A stretch of DNA of 64,000 nucleotides from Kappaphycus alvarezii (lineage: Eukaryota; Rhodophyta; Florideophyceae; Gigartinales; Solieriaceae), in contig NADL03000599.1 of the NCBI GenBank assembly GCA_002205965.3, positions 2,170,001 to 2,234,000 on the forward strand, given 5' to 3'. The notes beneath the pieces were generated by a model. That model saw nothing but the letters and a program-made list of their open reading frames with translations. It did not search any database and was not told the DNA's origin. This document shows positions 46,619 through 56,986 of this stretch, one piece after another. The position numbers were made by a program, and so were the translations under genes. Within the stretch, counting starts at the first letter, position 1. Each line of letters starts with the position of its first letter.

Positions 46619-48486
46619 GTGAGCAGGAGCAGAGATGCTGTCAAAAGGCTTCCATACAAGCCGCAGAATTATGAAGCAGCAGCAGATCTAGTAGGTCTGG
46701 GAAAATTTCAAAAAAAGTACACAAAAGACTGGTTCGAGCTACGAGGAGCAGGAAACCAGCCAGGAAGATTTGTAACCAGCTCAACTGAGACCTCTCGGTA
46801 TCTAGGACTCGACCATATCTTCTCAGCAACGACAATCTGCGCTTCAAAAAGAGGAACAGAGCAACCTGCCCCTCACTGAAGCCACAAAGTTGCTTGAATG
46901 AATTGGGCACATGAACACGTCACATTGGACTTGGAGAAATAGACCCGAGTGATCTTTTTGGATGAAAAAGTTCGCTTTAGATGCAAAGGATGGAATATTC
47001 AGCCATTAGCAAGATTTAATGCAAGATGGTGAGCTTCTCTCTCGTTAGCAGCATTATTGTAGTGCAATGGGCACTCACACTGAACTGCCATCGGCAGAGC
47101 TGATTTTGGTGATCTTTTTTTTGATCTGATTCACTGCTAACCAGCAGGCACTGTACTGTACAGTACAGTAAGGGCAATTTTCTTTTGTCGCTCACTATTA
47201 TTTTTGGTACTGTATACCCACCCGATGGGGCTTGAGTGCTTGCAATCTGGACCACTCGGCCCCCAAATTGGACCATTTATTTTCGCAGGTGAAAGGCACC
47301 TATTGGGCCAAGTGTCGAATTTACTTTTCTCTAACTTGTGTCTCCCATACTTCACTCACCCCGCCGTCGTAGATAACCCTAACCTAGTTAACTAGTATTT
47401 ATACCTACCTGGCCACTAGGGCCCGCAGAGTAAACAGCCAATCCGGTGTTGCCTCTGAACTTGACTCCCAACTTCCGCCTTTGCAGAAACCTTGCCAACG
47501 GCAACTTTGGCTAGTGCCAAGTTTATCCGCCCGGGTCCCCCTTTCCATTTCCCCCCTCTCTATCCAATATTATAATACACCTTTTGTTGTTTGTTTGTGA
47601 TACGTATTCACGCTTGGCGACCCGGCCTCGGGCGTCTATATACAAATAGGAACTTCAAGGTTGTCGTTGGTGACAACACCCTTATCTCCAAAGGAGATAT
47701 TCAGCACAGCTGACCCAATACTACATCTTCTTTATCCAGTATTACACCCCTGGTGTGTACGGTTCTTTGGAATCGATCCTTACCAAGTTTCTAGCATTCC
47801 GCGGACCACGGCCCGGCCTTACAGCCCGGAGGACAAGTATACCGTCCAGCCGTCCAAGGAATTACCCCCGCTCTTCCAACTCCATTTCTCCTCGCCTTCA
47901 GCGAGCTGTGCTACTGCATCGCAGGGTGCTTAAAGAGAAAGAGGGACAGCGAACACCCTGTGGTTCTTCGTGTGTGTGCGTTGGGTTTCTCATTGTCTGA
48001 CGGTGTTCCGTTCCTAGACGAGAAGAACTGCGCACCGCGCATTGCACTACAATTTTTATGCGGTTATTAAGGTGCGAAAGGCTTTTTATAGTGATTATGT
48101 CTGAGATTTGCAAGTTTTGACATGACGGCAAACATCGGATAGTTACCAGAAGTTAACGGAAGAGGCTTTGCACCCAATAGCAGACGATGTTATGCCAACC
48201 ACCTGGATCTTTCAGCAATATAAAGCCCCTATTCACTTGAGCAAGAAATCAATGGACTGTTTTACCCGCTCGCATGATCTCAACCCAATTGAAACTCTTT
48301 AGAGCCTCTTAGAAAGGAATATTTACGCCCAACAAGCGTCAGTTTCTACTATTGATGATCTGAAGGATTGTGTTTTGGGTTGCTGGAGGGAACCACGGCT
48401 ATCACCTCGGAAGAACTTGATTGGGTCTATGCAAAAGCGGGCTGTTGAGGTTTTTGATAAGCGAGAGGGTCACATGCACTATTAGT
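46619..48486 (+). pseudogene. Tc1-like transposase, split by a solo LTR
   Basis: Left of 47058 are the helix-turn-helix half (SKKVHKRLVRATRSRKPARK, then RTRPYLLSNDNLRFKKR) and WTWRNRPE...FLDEKVRFRCKG, the first catalytic aspartate block. Right of 48051 comes TTWIFQQYKAPIHLSKKS, the second aspartate block, in which tyrosine stands where aspartate is expected. Then come the family signature DLNPIE, a helical tail and the stop at about 48484-48486. It is a mariner/Tc1 DD34E-type transposase. The frame has several stops and shifts and is cut by a 994-bp solo LTR. Terminal repeats were not resolved. Confidence 0.8.
47058..48051 (+). repeat. Solo LTR of the second chromovirus family
   Basis: It starts TGTAGTGCAAT and ends ATTGCACTACA, and aligns end to end with the 5' LTR at 23040-24041. 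No internal element DNA adjoins either side. The flanks ATTAT (47053-47057) and ATTTT (48052-48056) match at 4 of 5 bases, consistent with an old 5-bp target duplication. It sits inside the Tc1-like transposase. Such solo LTRs arise when the two LTRs of a full element recombine. Confidence 0.85.
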
Positions 48487-48582
48487 TGGGCTTATACCGC
48501 AGTTTTGTTGCTTCTGTTTCTTTGAATGTAAAGGTGCCGTGCACTTTCAGTGGAGGTCATTTTTCTATTTAGGATGCACAAT

Positions 48583-50466
48583 ACCCTTTTCACCCGAATG
48601 TAGAGCTTTCTTAATCTCCGGAATTCTTTCTCAAGCTATCCAACGCATTCCCGCGGCCGAAGGTTGGGTCCACTTCCTCTACGGGACTCCTTCCCGCCGT
48701 TTCTTCGGCCGTCACCTCGTTTGGAGTGGAACTTGCACGCAAAAAGGCGACCCCTCGGCATGTTGCTCTTCCCTATCGCCCTCCACTCCCTTGTGCGAGG
48801 CCTGGCATCCAATTTTCCCGCCCTCCCTTTCCACACATGATACGCGGATGATGGAACTGTCATTGTTCCCACCCCACATGCCTGCGCACCGTTTTCCAGT
48901 ACATGTGCCTGAACGGCCCGAACCTCGGGTTCCATATCAACCTCAACCCCTGCAAAACATCCGCCCGGTGGCCTTCTCTCTCACATCACCCCCCCCCTGT
49001 ATGACCTACCATGCGAAGTCCCCTCTTCGGATGCTATCACGCTTCTTGGCAGCCCGATCAGCACCCGGATGCATGCACTTCATTGGCCTTCAAAGCACAG
49101 CAGAAGGCGGAGCTACTCTGGACATCCCTCGCCTGCACGAACGAGCCTCAAATCTCTTACCATATTCTGCGGTTTTGTGCCTCCTCGTGTCTGGTCAAGT
49201 ACTTGTTCCGCTCAACTGCACCGCACACTACCTCACCACTTGCGAAAGCTTTTGACAAGGGGTCGCGAAGGGTTTTCGAGCAAATTCACCGGAAGATGTC
49301 CGATACCGCATGCCTTCAAGCCACTCTGCCTTTCCGCCATGGAGGCCTCGGCTTCACGCCCTGCACTCCCATCAACTTCATCGCGTACACGGTCTCAAAC
49401 ATGACAAATATGTCCCATATTCGACAACTTCTGCATGCGACCCCAAGCATATGCTTGTCGCCAGGCTTCAGGCCCCGTCCTACGACCCCCTGGCCATGAG
49501 TTTGGACCTCCCCGCAGAACTACAACTAGAGGCACTCTAGTCACGCGCTCGCCGCTTCTACCAACGCCGCCCGTTCCCTCCAGGAAGAGATCACCCATCA
49601 CTTCCACCGCTCCCGCCTCTCCCTGCTACACTCATCGATCCCTACCGCCTCTTCTTCACACCTTTTTACTCGTCCGGCCTCTGCTGCCTCCTGCACGGCT
49701 TCCGCACCTTTTTCAACAATCTCCCTGTCTTTCACCGACCTATACACCTCTGCGGAGATATGGCGCATGAAGGTCGATCTTCGCGTAGGCAACCAAAATC
49801 TGCGGCCTCCAGCGCTGCCCTACCTGTCTGGAAGGTAACTATACTGCCCCCTCTCCTCGACACAATGGGACATCACGCAACGACCTGCAAAGGTGGTGGC
49901 GTTGCAGTGCGCCACCACAACTGTCTTAGGCATATGCTATACCGCGAACTTACAAGCCCGGCCATCTCCCTCACCGTGTTTTGGGCATGGGTCTTTGCCG
50001 CTAACCTCCACAAAAGCCCAACCGAGCAGCGGGCACTGGACCTCTTCATCAACGACCCTCTGTTCGCGCCCACCGCACAATCACTAGATGTGACCGTTGT
50101 CAGCCCTCACTCCACGCCATACCGCAATCAGGCAGATGGAAGTCACTCAGCATTGACCGGGGCCGAAAGGCGGGAAAAAAAACACCACGTCGTTCCGAAG
50201 GTATTGACCTAGTACCTATCGCCACCGATATCTACGGACAAATTGAAGCAACCGGATTTGAGGCTTCTCATGATCTTAGCATCTTTACAGCTGATCGTCA
50301 AGTGAAGCACCCCCTTTCTGATTTCCGGAATCTCAAGACACGTGTCTCGGCGTTTGTTTTACAATACTGTGTACCGCGTGCGGTTATACTAAACACCCAA
50401 AACTGCGCACTTACCCCACCCCTACTTGACTTCCAAACGGGGCTCACCATGAGCCCTGAATCTTAA
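48583..50466 (+). pseudogene. LINE-like reverse transcriptase with C-terminal nuclease-like region, broken
   Basis: The reverse transcriptase part shows GWVHFLYGTPSRRFFG, QKGDPLGMLLFPIALHSLV and the catalytic YADDG (48841-48855). A helical thumb follows, with ATLPFRHGGLGFTP near 49320. The C-terminal part has GHHATTCKGGGVAVRHHNCLR near 49868, a Cys/His zinc-binding-like block, and LDVTVVSPHSTP near 50085, then YGQIEATGFEASHD near 50235. This resembles non-LTR elements whose nuclease is restriction-enzyme-like and C-terminal. The 5' part is missing. Several stops and shifts are present, including TGA at 48838-48840 just before YADDG, where tryptophan is usual. It abuts the Tc1 end. Confidence 0.75.
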
Positions 50467-51187
50467 ATAAGAGGTCTCTCTCACTTTAGACCCCTTATTC
50501 CGTTGATGTAATTTGTTTTTTAATTTCATGAATCGATTGTGAGTTTGTTTAAATCAGTGGACTGTCGTATGCTGACTTTCAAGCGGCAGTGCAGAGTCGT
50601 ACTCGATTTGTAATCTGGCGGGTTTGCTCTAAGCAGAGGTAAAAAACCGTTTCATTTACAAACTGTAAGTAACATCCATAAAATTTAGCGTTTCGGGAAG
50701 CGCAAAGCACCTAAACCACCCAATGAAGGAAAAAGAAACACAATAATGTAATATCACGTGTACACGTGTACAACGTGCTGCTGTTTACACACGTGCCAGG
50801 CGAAATGAAATGCGGCATGTATTGTTTTACAGCATCCGGGTCCGGGATCTCAAGGGCAGAACAGAAATCAAACAAACCAATATCATTGGATGGAATCATG
50901 ACTCTACTCCGGAATACCCCAACATGATTGGCCATTTGCGAAAAACCTGGCTGTCAGCGCTGCCTCTCGCGGCCTCTGTTGTGACTCGATTTCCGCCTCC
51001 CTCGACCACAACCCCCCTCCCCATATGGCCGCCGCACCCGATCGACCTCCCGCCGATTCCCCCATTGACGCAACCGTCAACAATCGTTATCACGACACCC
51101 CAGCACTCATCCCGTTGCATCGATCCATAACACCCACCCCTCGCCCTACCTCATCGGCGCATCTTCTCCACTCACCCGCATCGTACG
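50467..51187. other. Intergenic region and promoter area of the peroxiredoxin gene
   Basis: The first 200 bp may be the 3' tail of the LINE-like element. Three CACGTG boxes lie at 50755-50795. I see no other gene. The last roughly 200 bp are GC-rich and probably the peroxiredoxin 5' leader. Confidence 0.45.
50755..50795. promoter_or_regulatory. Cluster of three CACGTG G-boxes
   Basis: CACGTG occurs at 50755-50760, 50763-50768 and 50790-50795, about 400 bp before the peroxiredoxin start. In plants and algae this core is bound by bZIP and bHLH factors in light and stress responses. The sites are read directly; the link to this gene is inferred. Confidence 0.45.
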
Positions 51188-51754
51188 ATGGCGTTTATCA
51201 CGCACAGTTTCGGCGCGGCGACGCGTGCATTCCCGGCGACTCGCCGCCTCATCCACTCCACCTGCCCGCGCATGGTGTCCAAAGGGGACAAGATGCCGAT
51301 GGATGTGGATCTCATGGTACTGGAAGGCGGGAATCCGTCACCAGTGTCGACGAGTTTGTTATTTTCGTCGAAGAAGGTTGCAATGGTGACTGTACCCGGC
51401 GCATTGACGAGTACATGTCAGAACGGGCACATTCCGTTGTGGGTGAAAGCGTCGGATGAGTTGAAGTCCAAGGGGGTGGATGACGTGATTTGTCTTGCCG
51501 TGAATGATCCGTTTGTGATGGATGTGTTTGAGAAGGCGGTGTCTGGGACGGGTAAGGTCAAGTTTGTGGCGGATGGGGGTGCGGAATTGACGAAAAAGTT
51601 GGGCATTGATATTGATACTGGGGGTTTTGGCGGGACTCGTGCCATGCGTGGGTGTTATTTGATTGAGGATGGGGTGTTTACGCAGGTCAACTTGGAGGAG
51701 GGGACTGTGTTTGAAGGGCCGTCCAAGCCGGAGACGTTGCTAGCGCAGTTGTAG
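51188..51754 (+). CDS. Type II (Prx5-like) peroxiredoxin, organellar
   Basis: The 188-residue enzyme reduces hydrogen peroxide and alkyl hydroperoxides with electrons from glutaredoxin or thioredoxin. The start is ATG 51188. Residues 1-29 (basic, Ser/Thr/Ala-rich, no acidic residue) look like a plastid or mitochondrial transit peptide. Met29 would give a cytosolic form. The fold begins at GDKMP. The peroxidatic site is VPGALTSTCQNGHIPLW with Cys77, where plants usually have PGAFTPTCS. The resolving Cys102 (ICLAVNDPFVMDVFEK) is 25 residues on, as in atypical 2-Cys PrxII/Prx5. GGFGGTRAMRGCYLIEDGV matches the conserved C-terminal half. The length is normal. It converges with the CBM48 gene, ending 257 bp away. 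Confidence 0.93.
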   Translation: MAFITHSFGAATRAFPATRRLIHSTCPRMVSKGDKMPMDVDLMVLEGGNPSPVSTSLLFSSKKVAMVTVPGALTSTCQNGHIPLWVKASDELKSKGVDDVICLAVNDPFVMDVFEKAVSGTGKVKFVADGGAELTKKLGIDIDTGGFGGTRAMRGCYLIEDGVFTQVNLEEGTVFEGPSKPETLLAQL

Positions 51755-51918
51755 GGTAAAGAAAGCCGTAAAAGCGATAGTTGGTGAGGTTGGGGACGAA
51801 TGAGGCATGTGCAGGCGGTATCACAAAATAACAAGTTTACAAACATTGCTGTTTCCTTGGTCATCATAAGTGAATTTCACTGTACGTCAACTGAACATGC
51901 TTTGGCTATCATTGATAC

Positions 51919-51966
51919 AACGCACCAACGCACCAACGCACCAACGCACCAACGCACCACCGCACC
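51919..51966. repeat. Short tandem repeat, unit CGCACCAA
   Basis: About five near-exact 8-bp units lie between the two convergent genes at 51.75 and 52.01 kb. This is a plain microsatellite-like tract. Confidence 0.8.
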
Positions 51967-52011
51967 CATCTGGACAAGGTAACGATTGGACATAGAAACA
52001 ATACTACCTAG

Positions 52012-52532
52012 CTAGCATATCACGCAGCCATCTTCCTTTCTCTCTTGACCTGCCTGATCGGTCTTCTTATCATCGGCCTGACCATGCTGAGCATCTTCCG
52101 GATGCAAGTCCGACGGCATATCATCGTCGTCCTCAGCGACGACGTCAACGTCAGCAGCTGTAAGATGAGCGACAGGTTGAGCGCCGGGTGTGCCCGCTCC
52201 CATATCCGAAGCAGTCAACTCGACATGAACGTGGTCATCATCATCATCCTGATGCGGGGCGGCATTTACACCATGCTGACCCACAAAGACGTAATTGTTG
52301 ACCCCCCGAAACCGTCATCCTCGACATCATAGCCGGAGCCAGTTCTCCACTTGTCGTCGACGAGAAACTTGAAACGAACCTTTCCCTCCGGTACGACGCA
52401 GGTGGTGGTCCATTGTCCTTTGGTGACTTGCTCCATTTGCATTCTTGTGCCCCAGTGATCCCAGGATCCCATGACGCTGACATTTGCGATTTTTTCGGCG
52501 TCGGCCGTGCTCAAGTTGAGGGTTAGATTCAT
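52012..52532 (-). CDS. CBM48 (glycogen/starch-binding) protein ending in a CaaX-like box, frame change at a G6 run
   Basis: From ATG 52532 the frame encodes a small CBM48/AMPK-beta-type carbohydrate-binding domain. VSVMGSWDHWGTRMQM, GQWTTTCVVPEG and VRFKFLVDDKWRTG carry the binding tryptophans. The frame then changes at a run of six G (coding strand, 52302-52307). The other frame continues with VNNYVFVG, the normal end of the domain. An acidic His/Asp-rich linker and the C-terminus CVIC follow, a CaaX-like prenylation signal that would tether the protein to a membrane. About 170 residues in total. The change may be an assembly error at the homopolymer or a genuine lesion. AMPK-beta uses N-terminal myristate for anchoring, so a C-terminal lipid would be a different solution. 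The binding target is presumably floridean starch. Confidence 0.75.
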
Positions 52533-54690
52533 GGGGGACTTTTTTTTTTTTTTTTGTTGTTGTTTGGTAGGCGAGTGAAGGACGGGGAGACGGCAGTAGG
52601 GTAGGGTGGAAGAAACGAGGTGGTGAGTTTTTCCGGGGTGGGAGTTTTGAAACGGGTGTGGAATTGGTGATGGATGATGTGTGGGAGAGGATGGTAGGTT
52701 ACTTACAGAGGTGTGAATGGGGTGTTTGAACGGGGACGGGATGGAGTGTGGAGAATGTGTCGTTGCGTGTGAGGAGGGGGGGGCGGAGGGAGGAAGTGGT
52801 GGTGGGTGTCGAATGGTTGGTTATATGGAGGTGGGAGGGGTGATGGTGAGGCATGAGTGGGAAAACTGTTGGTTGCAATGAAAAATTTTAATTATTTTTA
52901 ATTTTGAGGTTTTGTAGAGGCATGATGCGGGGGGTGGTTGGTGTTTGAGAAAGACATGCAACCATACAGATGAGAGTGGTCGACGGGCGATGGAAAGTAT
53001 CAAGATAATCTCCTGCAGCGGAGTGCGCATGGGGTGGGCAGATTGAGGTGGACTGGGTAGTCTGAGGTGGAGATGGGCATAGGACTGGGGGTTTGTCGCG
53101 AGACTGATTTCGTCGGAGTAAACGGAGTTGTGTGTGTGTGCGTGTGTCACAAGAGTGAAGATGACCAGGCGTGGTCTGTTGGGCCTTGTGTGTTTTCAAA
53201 AAGCCGTTTTGAATGATGAAGGGGAGGTGGGGGGTGGGGGAAGGGGGGGGGGAGACAAGGATGTTATTGCTGTCGGCACCAGCCGTTTGTGTTGATCATC
53301 ATCAGTAGTTTATGAATATTGTACGTTGACGTTGAAGGTGTGTGCAAATACTCTAATAAATTGTAAGAGGGGAGGCGGATGGAAGTTTGTTGGGAGATAC
53401 TGTACCAATATAATATACTAAACTTTTTGTACAGTACAGTAGTTACTACTACCTGCATCGCCACTGGTTTGCTAATTTTTGCCAACTGTATACCATACTC
53501 TCGTGAAAAGAGTACAATACTGTACTGTATATTCATGCTACATGCACAAAGCTGGAGTAAAACACGACCATCCATTGGCCATCAAAACACCGCAGAGCAC
53601 AAGCCCCATCGACATACAGTACTGCACTGTACAGTACTGTACTGTACTCTTTCAACATTACTACTACCGCAAGGGGTGGGGGGAGAAATAGACAAAGTCG
53701 CCTTCATCTTTCCTCCATTCTATTCCTATTCCCCCAACATCCAGCCGCACCAACCCATCTCCTCACGCTTGCACTGTCCACAACCCCGATCACTGTACAC
53801 TTCCGTACCATAAACGCCATCCTGACGAAAGGTCAGAAGTATGATGTCAACAACTTGATGCCAGCCCGAGATCCCCCCTAACCTTGCACCCACCAAATGC
53901 TATGCACATGCCGCATCGCCGCCCACCTCTCTCACCCCCGATCTACGCTCCATCCATCACCCTTAGTCACACTACTCTATGCCACCCTCTGCGCATCACA
54001 CCCCATTCACAGAGCAAAGAATACCATTTGCGACACATTGATCAAAGCAAAAAATGCAAAATTGATCTCAACCATATCAATGCATTTGAAATTTTGCAAC
54101 ACTTGACTTTTCACATGCAAAATGACGGCAGGCAACAAGAAGAGCCATTCCAAAATAAATACACGCAACAGGGGCCCGTCAGTTGATGTCAACAGTCTCA
54201 TTTACAAAACCAGTTAGGACCCAACAGGCCACCAAACTTCAAAGATCCGTTGCGGGTCACTTGTAGTGTGTGATGGCCAATTTTGCGAATGACGTGGAAG
54301 CACTAAACCTAGTGATTTTGCACATACTGTATCCAACCCCTCTTTATCGCCACTTGTCAGTATATGGTACGCTATCCTAAAATTCTTTCAGATTTTGTTT
54401 ACAGTGTATCTGAATACCATTCTGTAATGTCACACTGTACTTTGTACCTACTGTAATTTACACCTCTTGCCGTTTTGCTGCCATGTCAACCAAGGCTCTA
54501 GTCACACTCGAGAAACATCTCAACAATTCATTTGTTTCACTCGGTTTTACGTTGGCCACCTGCCTCAACCCGCCACTTTTTCGTTTCGCCCTTTCTCCCA
54601 CCACGTCTATACAACACCAACTGCCATTCTTCTTCTTCTCTCTTCTCTCCTTGCCCAACCCTCACCACCATCCTCCTCTCTCTTCCACTA
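52533..54690. other. Intergenic region between divergent CBM48 and Smr genes
   Basis: It holds a T-tract at about 52540-52555, G-rich DNA including a dense G tract at about 53220-53255, and GTAC palindromes at 53429-53656. Just before the Smr gene it has GTAC-related motifs near 54440-54460. Many open frames on the minus strand at 52.8-53.2 kb are compositional and unsupported. No RNA gene was seen. Confidence 0.45.
53429..53656. promoter_or_regulatory. Cluster of GTACAGTAC/GTACTGTAC motifs
   Basis: Copies at 53429-53441, about 53519-53530, and a run at 53615-53650 alternate between the two orientations of the palindrome. They lie between divergently transcribed genes, more than 800 bp from either start. 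The role is unknown; see the findings for the pattern across the window. Confidence 0.4.
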
Positions 54691-56178
54691 ATGCCCCAAT
54701 CCCCACATGAATCCAACCTACCAACCCCCGAACATCTTCACCCCCCCATGTCCCGTCTTTCCCTACGCTCTCCATATTCCCCTGACCCTTCCCCACCTTC
54801 CTCCTGGCAACCCACCACCCCACTCTCTTATCCCACCGCTTCCTCACCAAACCTCCACCATCCCCGACCCTCAAACGACACCTACCCGACCCGTCTCTCC
54901 CCGTCCTCCGAATCAAGCCTCACCGACCGCGACATATCCCGTCGAAACCTCGCCGCCAGTGGCCTCGATGTGTCTGCCCCCGAGTTTGTCCCATCCTTTG
55001 CAATGCCTCTGGCCCACTCTCCCCAACCCATTCATCATCACAACCCTCCAACACATCCCGTCCAACCCCAATACGACCCCGTCCAGACCCCATCTCCTGG
55101 ACCTTATGAGCCCTCTCTCTCCTCTCCTCCTCTCTTTCAACACTCTTCTCCGCGGCCCTCTCCGTTTTACAACCCGCCCTCCCACTCTCATCTCCTCTCC
55201 AATCTCAACACCTTCTACCGCGACGATCCCTCCTACAACCCCAATCCTCCACCTAATCCGATCCCTCCGGAAAACCCACCCAACTACCTCTCTCAGTCCC
55301 CGCCCTCGCTCTCCAATCATCGCCCCGCTCATCTCGACGAGGCAACCTACGTCACCGCAGTCCAGCACTTTGACGAGGAGTTTCCCGCCCTTGCCAACAC
55401 CCACACCGAGTCCACTTCCACCCCCACTCCCCGCAATCCCCACTGGAACTCTCACAACCCTCCATCTCGTTCTCCCAACCGCAAGCACACCTCCGCTGGA
55501 GACATGGCCGCCATGTTCCCTAAAGCTCTAGGTTGGGATGCCCTTCAGCGAGAACGTCAGCAAAAGGCACGAGAGCAACGCGCTTCTCGTGAATGGCAGG
55601 CCGCGTATGATCAGTTTGCCAACGATTTGGATCCCGAAGAAGGGCTGGAAGAAGTGGAAGAGACACGTGTCAGTAATGATGTGGGATCTGTGTGGGTTTC
55701 CACGGGACAAAGTGTTGGCGAGTTGTACCAGCAGCTGAGGGCTGAGGCTGCGGAAGAGGCTCGTTTGAGAAACAAGTACTTTGATCGAGCAGCAGCAGCT
55801 TTCAAACGCAATGATGGCGCGACGGCAAAGCGGTTCGGCGCTTTGGGGCGGGAGGCAAATGAACGTATGAAAAAGTTGCATCGACAAGCGGCAGATGCGA
55901 TTTTCGAGGCAAGAAATCCTGTTAGTGTGAAGGATGTGGTGGACTTGCATGGTTTGCATGTGTCCGAGGCGTTGGAAAGGTTGCCAGGGGCACTTGAGAG
56001 GGCGGGAACAGGGGAGGTGAGGATTTTAACAGGAACTGGACATCATACCAAGGGAACTGGGAGGGCGAGGCTCAGGCCGGCTGTCAAGAAATGGTTGCAG
56101 GAAAGGGGTTACTTCTTTGAGGAAGTGATGGATGCCAACGAGTATGTGGGCAGTTTCAGGGTGGAAATAGGGAGGTGA
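54691..56178 (+). CDS. PAM2-DUF1771-Smr domain protein, CID7-like
   Basis: The start is taken at ATG 54691 (495 residues); the frame is open upstream but without ATG. Order: a Pro/Ser/His-rich disordered N-terminus with a PAM2 motif at about residues 89-101 (SGLDVSAPEFVP, consensus LNxxAxEFxP), which binds the MLLE domain of poly(A)-binding protein. A second FDEEFPAL element follows near residue 230. DUF1771 (LRNKYFDRAAAAFKRND...ANERMKKLH) spans about 350-420. The C-terminal Smr domain has DLHGLHVSEALERL and TGTGHHTKGTGRARLRPAV. Smr domains bind or cut nucleic acid, so a role in mRNA turnover or translation is likely. The same plan occurs in plant CID5/6/7 proteins. It lies head-to-tail with the next gene, 0.8 kb apart. 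Confidence 0.9.
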   Translation: MPQSPHESNLPTPEHLHPPMSRLSLRSPYSPDPSPPSSWQPTTPLSYPTASSPNLHHPRPSNDTYPTRLSPSSESSLTDRDISRRNLAASGLDVSAPEFVPSFAMPLAHSPQPIHHHNPPTHPVQPQYDPVQTPSPGPYEPSLSSPPLFQHSSPRPSPFYNPPSHSHLLSNLNTFYRDDPSYNPNPPPNPIPPENPPNYLSQSPPSLSNHRPAHLDEATYVTAVQHFDEEFPALANTHTESTSTPTPRNPHWNSHNPPSRSPNRKHTSAGDMAAMFPKALGWDALQRERQQKAREQRASREWQAAYDQFANDLDPEEGLEEVEETRVSNDVGSVWVSTGQSVGELYQQLRAEAAEEARLRNKYFDRAAAAFKRNDGATAKRFGALGREANERMKKLHRQAADAIFEARNPVSVKDVVDLHGLHVSEALERLPGALERAGTGEVRILTGTGHHTKGTGRARLRPAVKKWLQERGYFFEEVMDANEYVGSFRVEIGR

Positions 56179-56986
56179 AGATGAGGATAGATGTGATGAT
56201 CGAGGTTGGTGAGGACGGAGACGAGTGTATAGGAGGTGACGAATGGAAGGTGTGGCAGCGATTGTGAAGTGGTGTACATTATGTGTGCATGTGGATATAT
56301 GCACGATAGAGGTTGTAAAGAGTCGCCGTCGCTAGTACGCAAAAGCAATGCGTCTGCGTTTGATGCTGTGTATTGTTGCTCGTGTTGGATGGTGGGTTGG
56401 CAGCTGATTGGTGGTTGATGGGATGGTTGTAGATGGAGTGGGGAGAGGTTGGATCGGGGATTGGTGATGGCGGGGAGGTGGTGCGCCGTCGGTGTGCAAC
56501 ACAGAGCAAGTCCTGGCTGGCCGGTTGTCGCGGACTGGGATTTGGTGGTTGAGTTTGGGTGAGCGAGTGCAATGCATTGCGAGGCAGAAACAAAATTTGG
56601 AAGAATTAACATGCAAATACAGTACTGTACTGTACTGTACAACATGGGACAGCATATGGAGCATTTGGCAGCACCGCTCTGTACGGTATCTGCAGTGCTA
56701 AATTCTGTGAAGTGTGCACTGTACAGTATCAGACTGGATTGCTAAGATCAAACTGAGCTCCCTTGACCCGCCTACCCGACCAAGTCCTCAAGTATTGAGG
56801 GCATCTCTGCAATTCAATTCGTCTGTCTATGCATACAGTACAGTATCAGGTTACCTGTGCGGTATGCTCAAAAGTGAAACTGTCAAGGTCATCCCCAAAC
56901 AGAACTACTCGATTTGCGGAGAGGGCCCATGGATGGCAGCTAATCCCCTTTTGAGAATCCATCTCAGTGAAGCAATCGCCATCCTC
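56179..56986. other. Spacer with GTAC motifs before the IGPS-like gene
   Basis: A run AGTACTGTACTGTACTGTAC ends at 56640. Further copies lie at about 56718-56728 and 56836-56845, all within 400 bp of the next start. An upstream reading frame continues into the gene, but its early ATGs (for example near 56932) precede AT-richer, non-conserved residues. No other gene was seen. Confidence 0.45.

Noticed and set aside
52821-53199. Overlapping minus-strand frames upstream of the CBM48 gene
   Set aside because: They are rich in His/Thr/Pro, as expected of the biased composition, and have no motifs; probably leader or promoter DNA.
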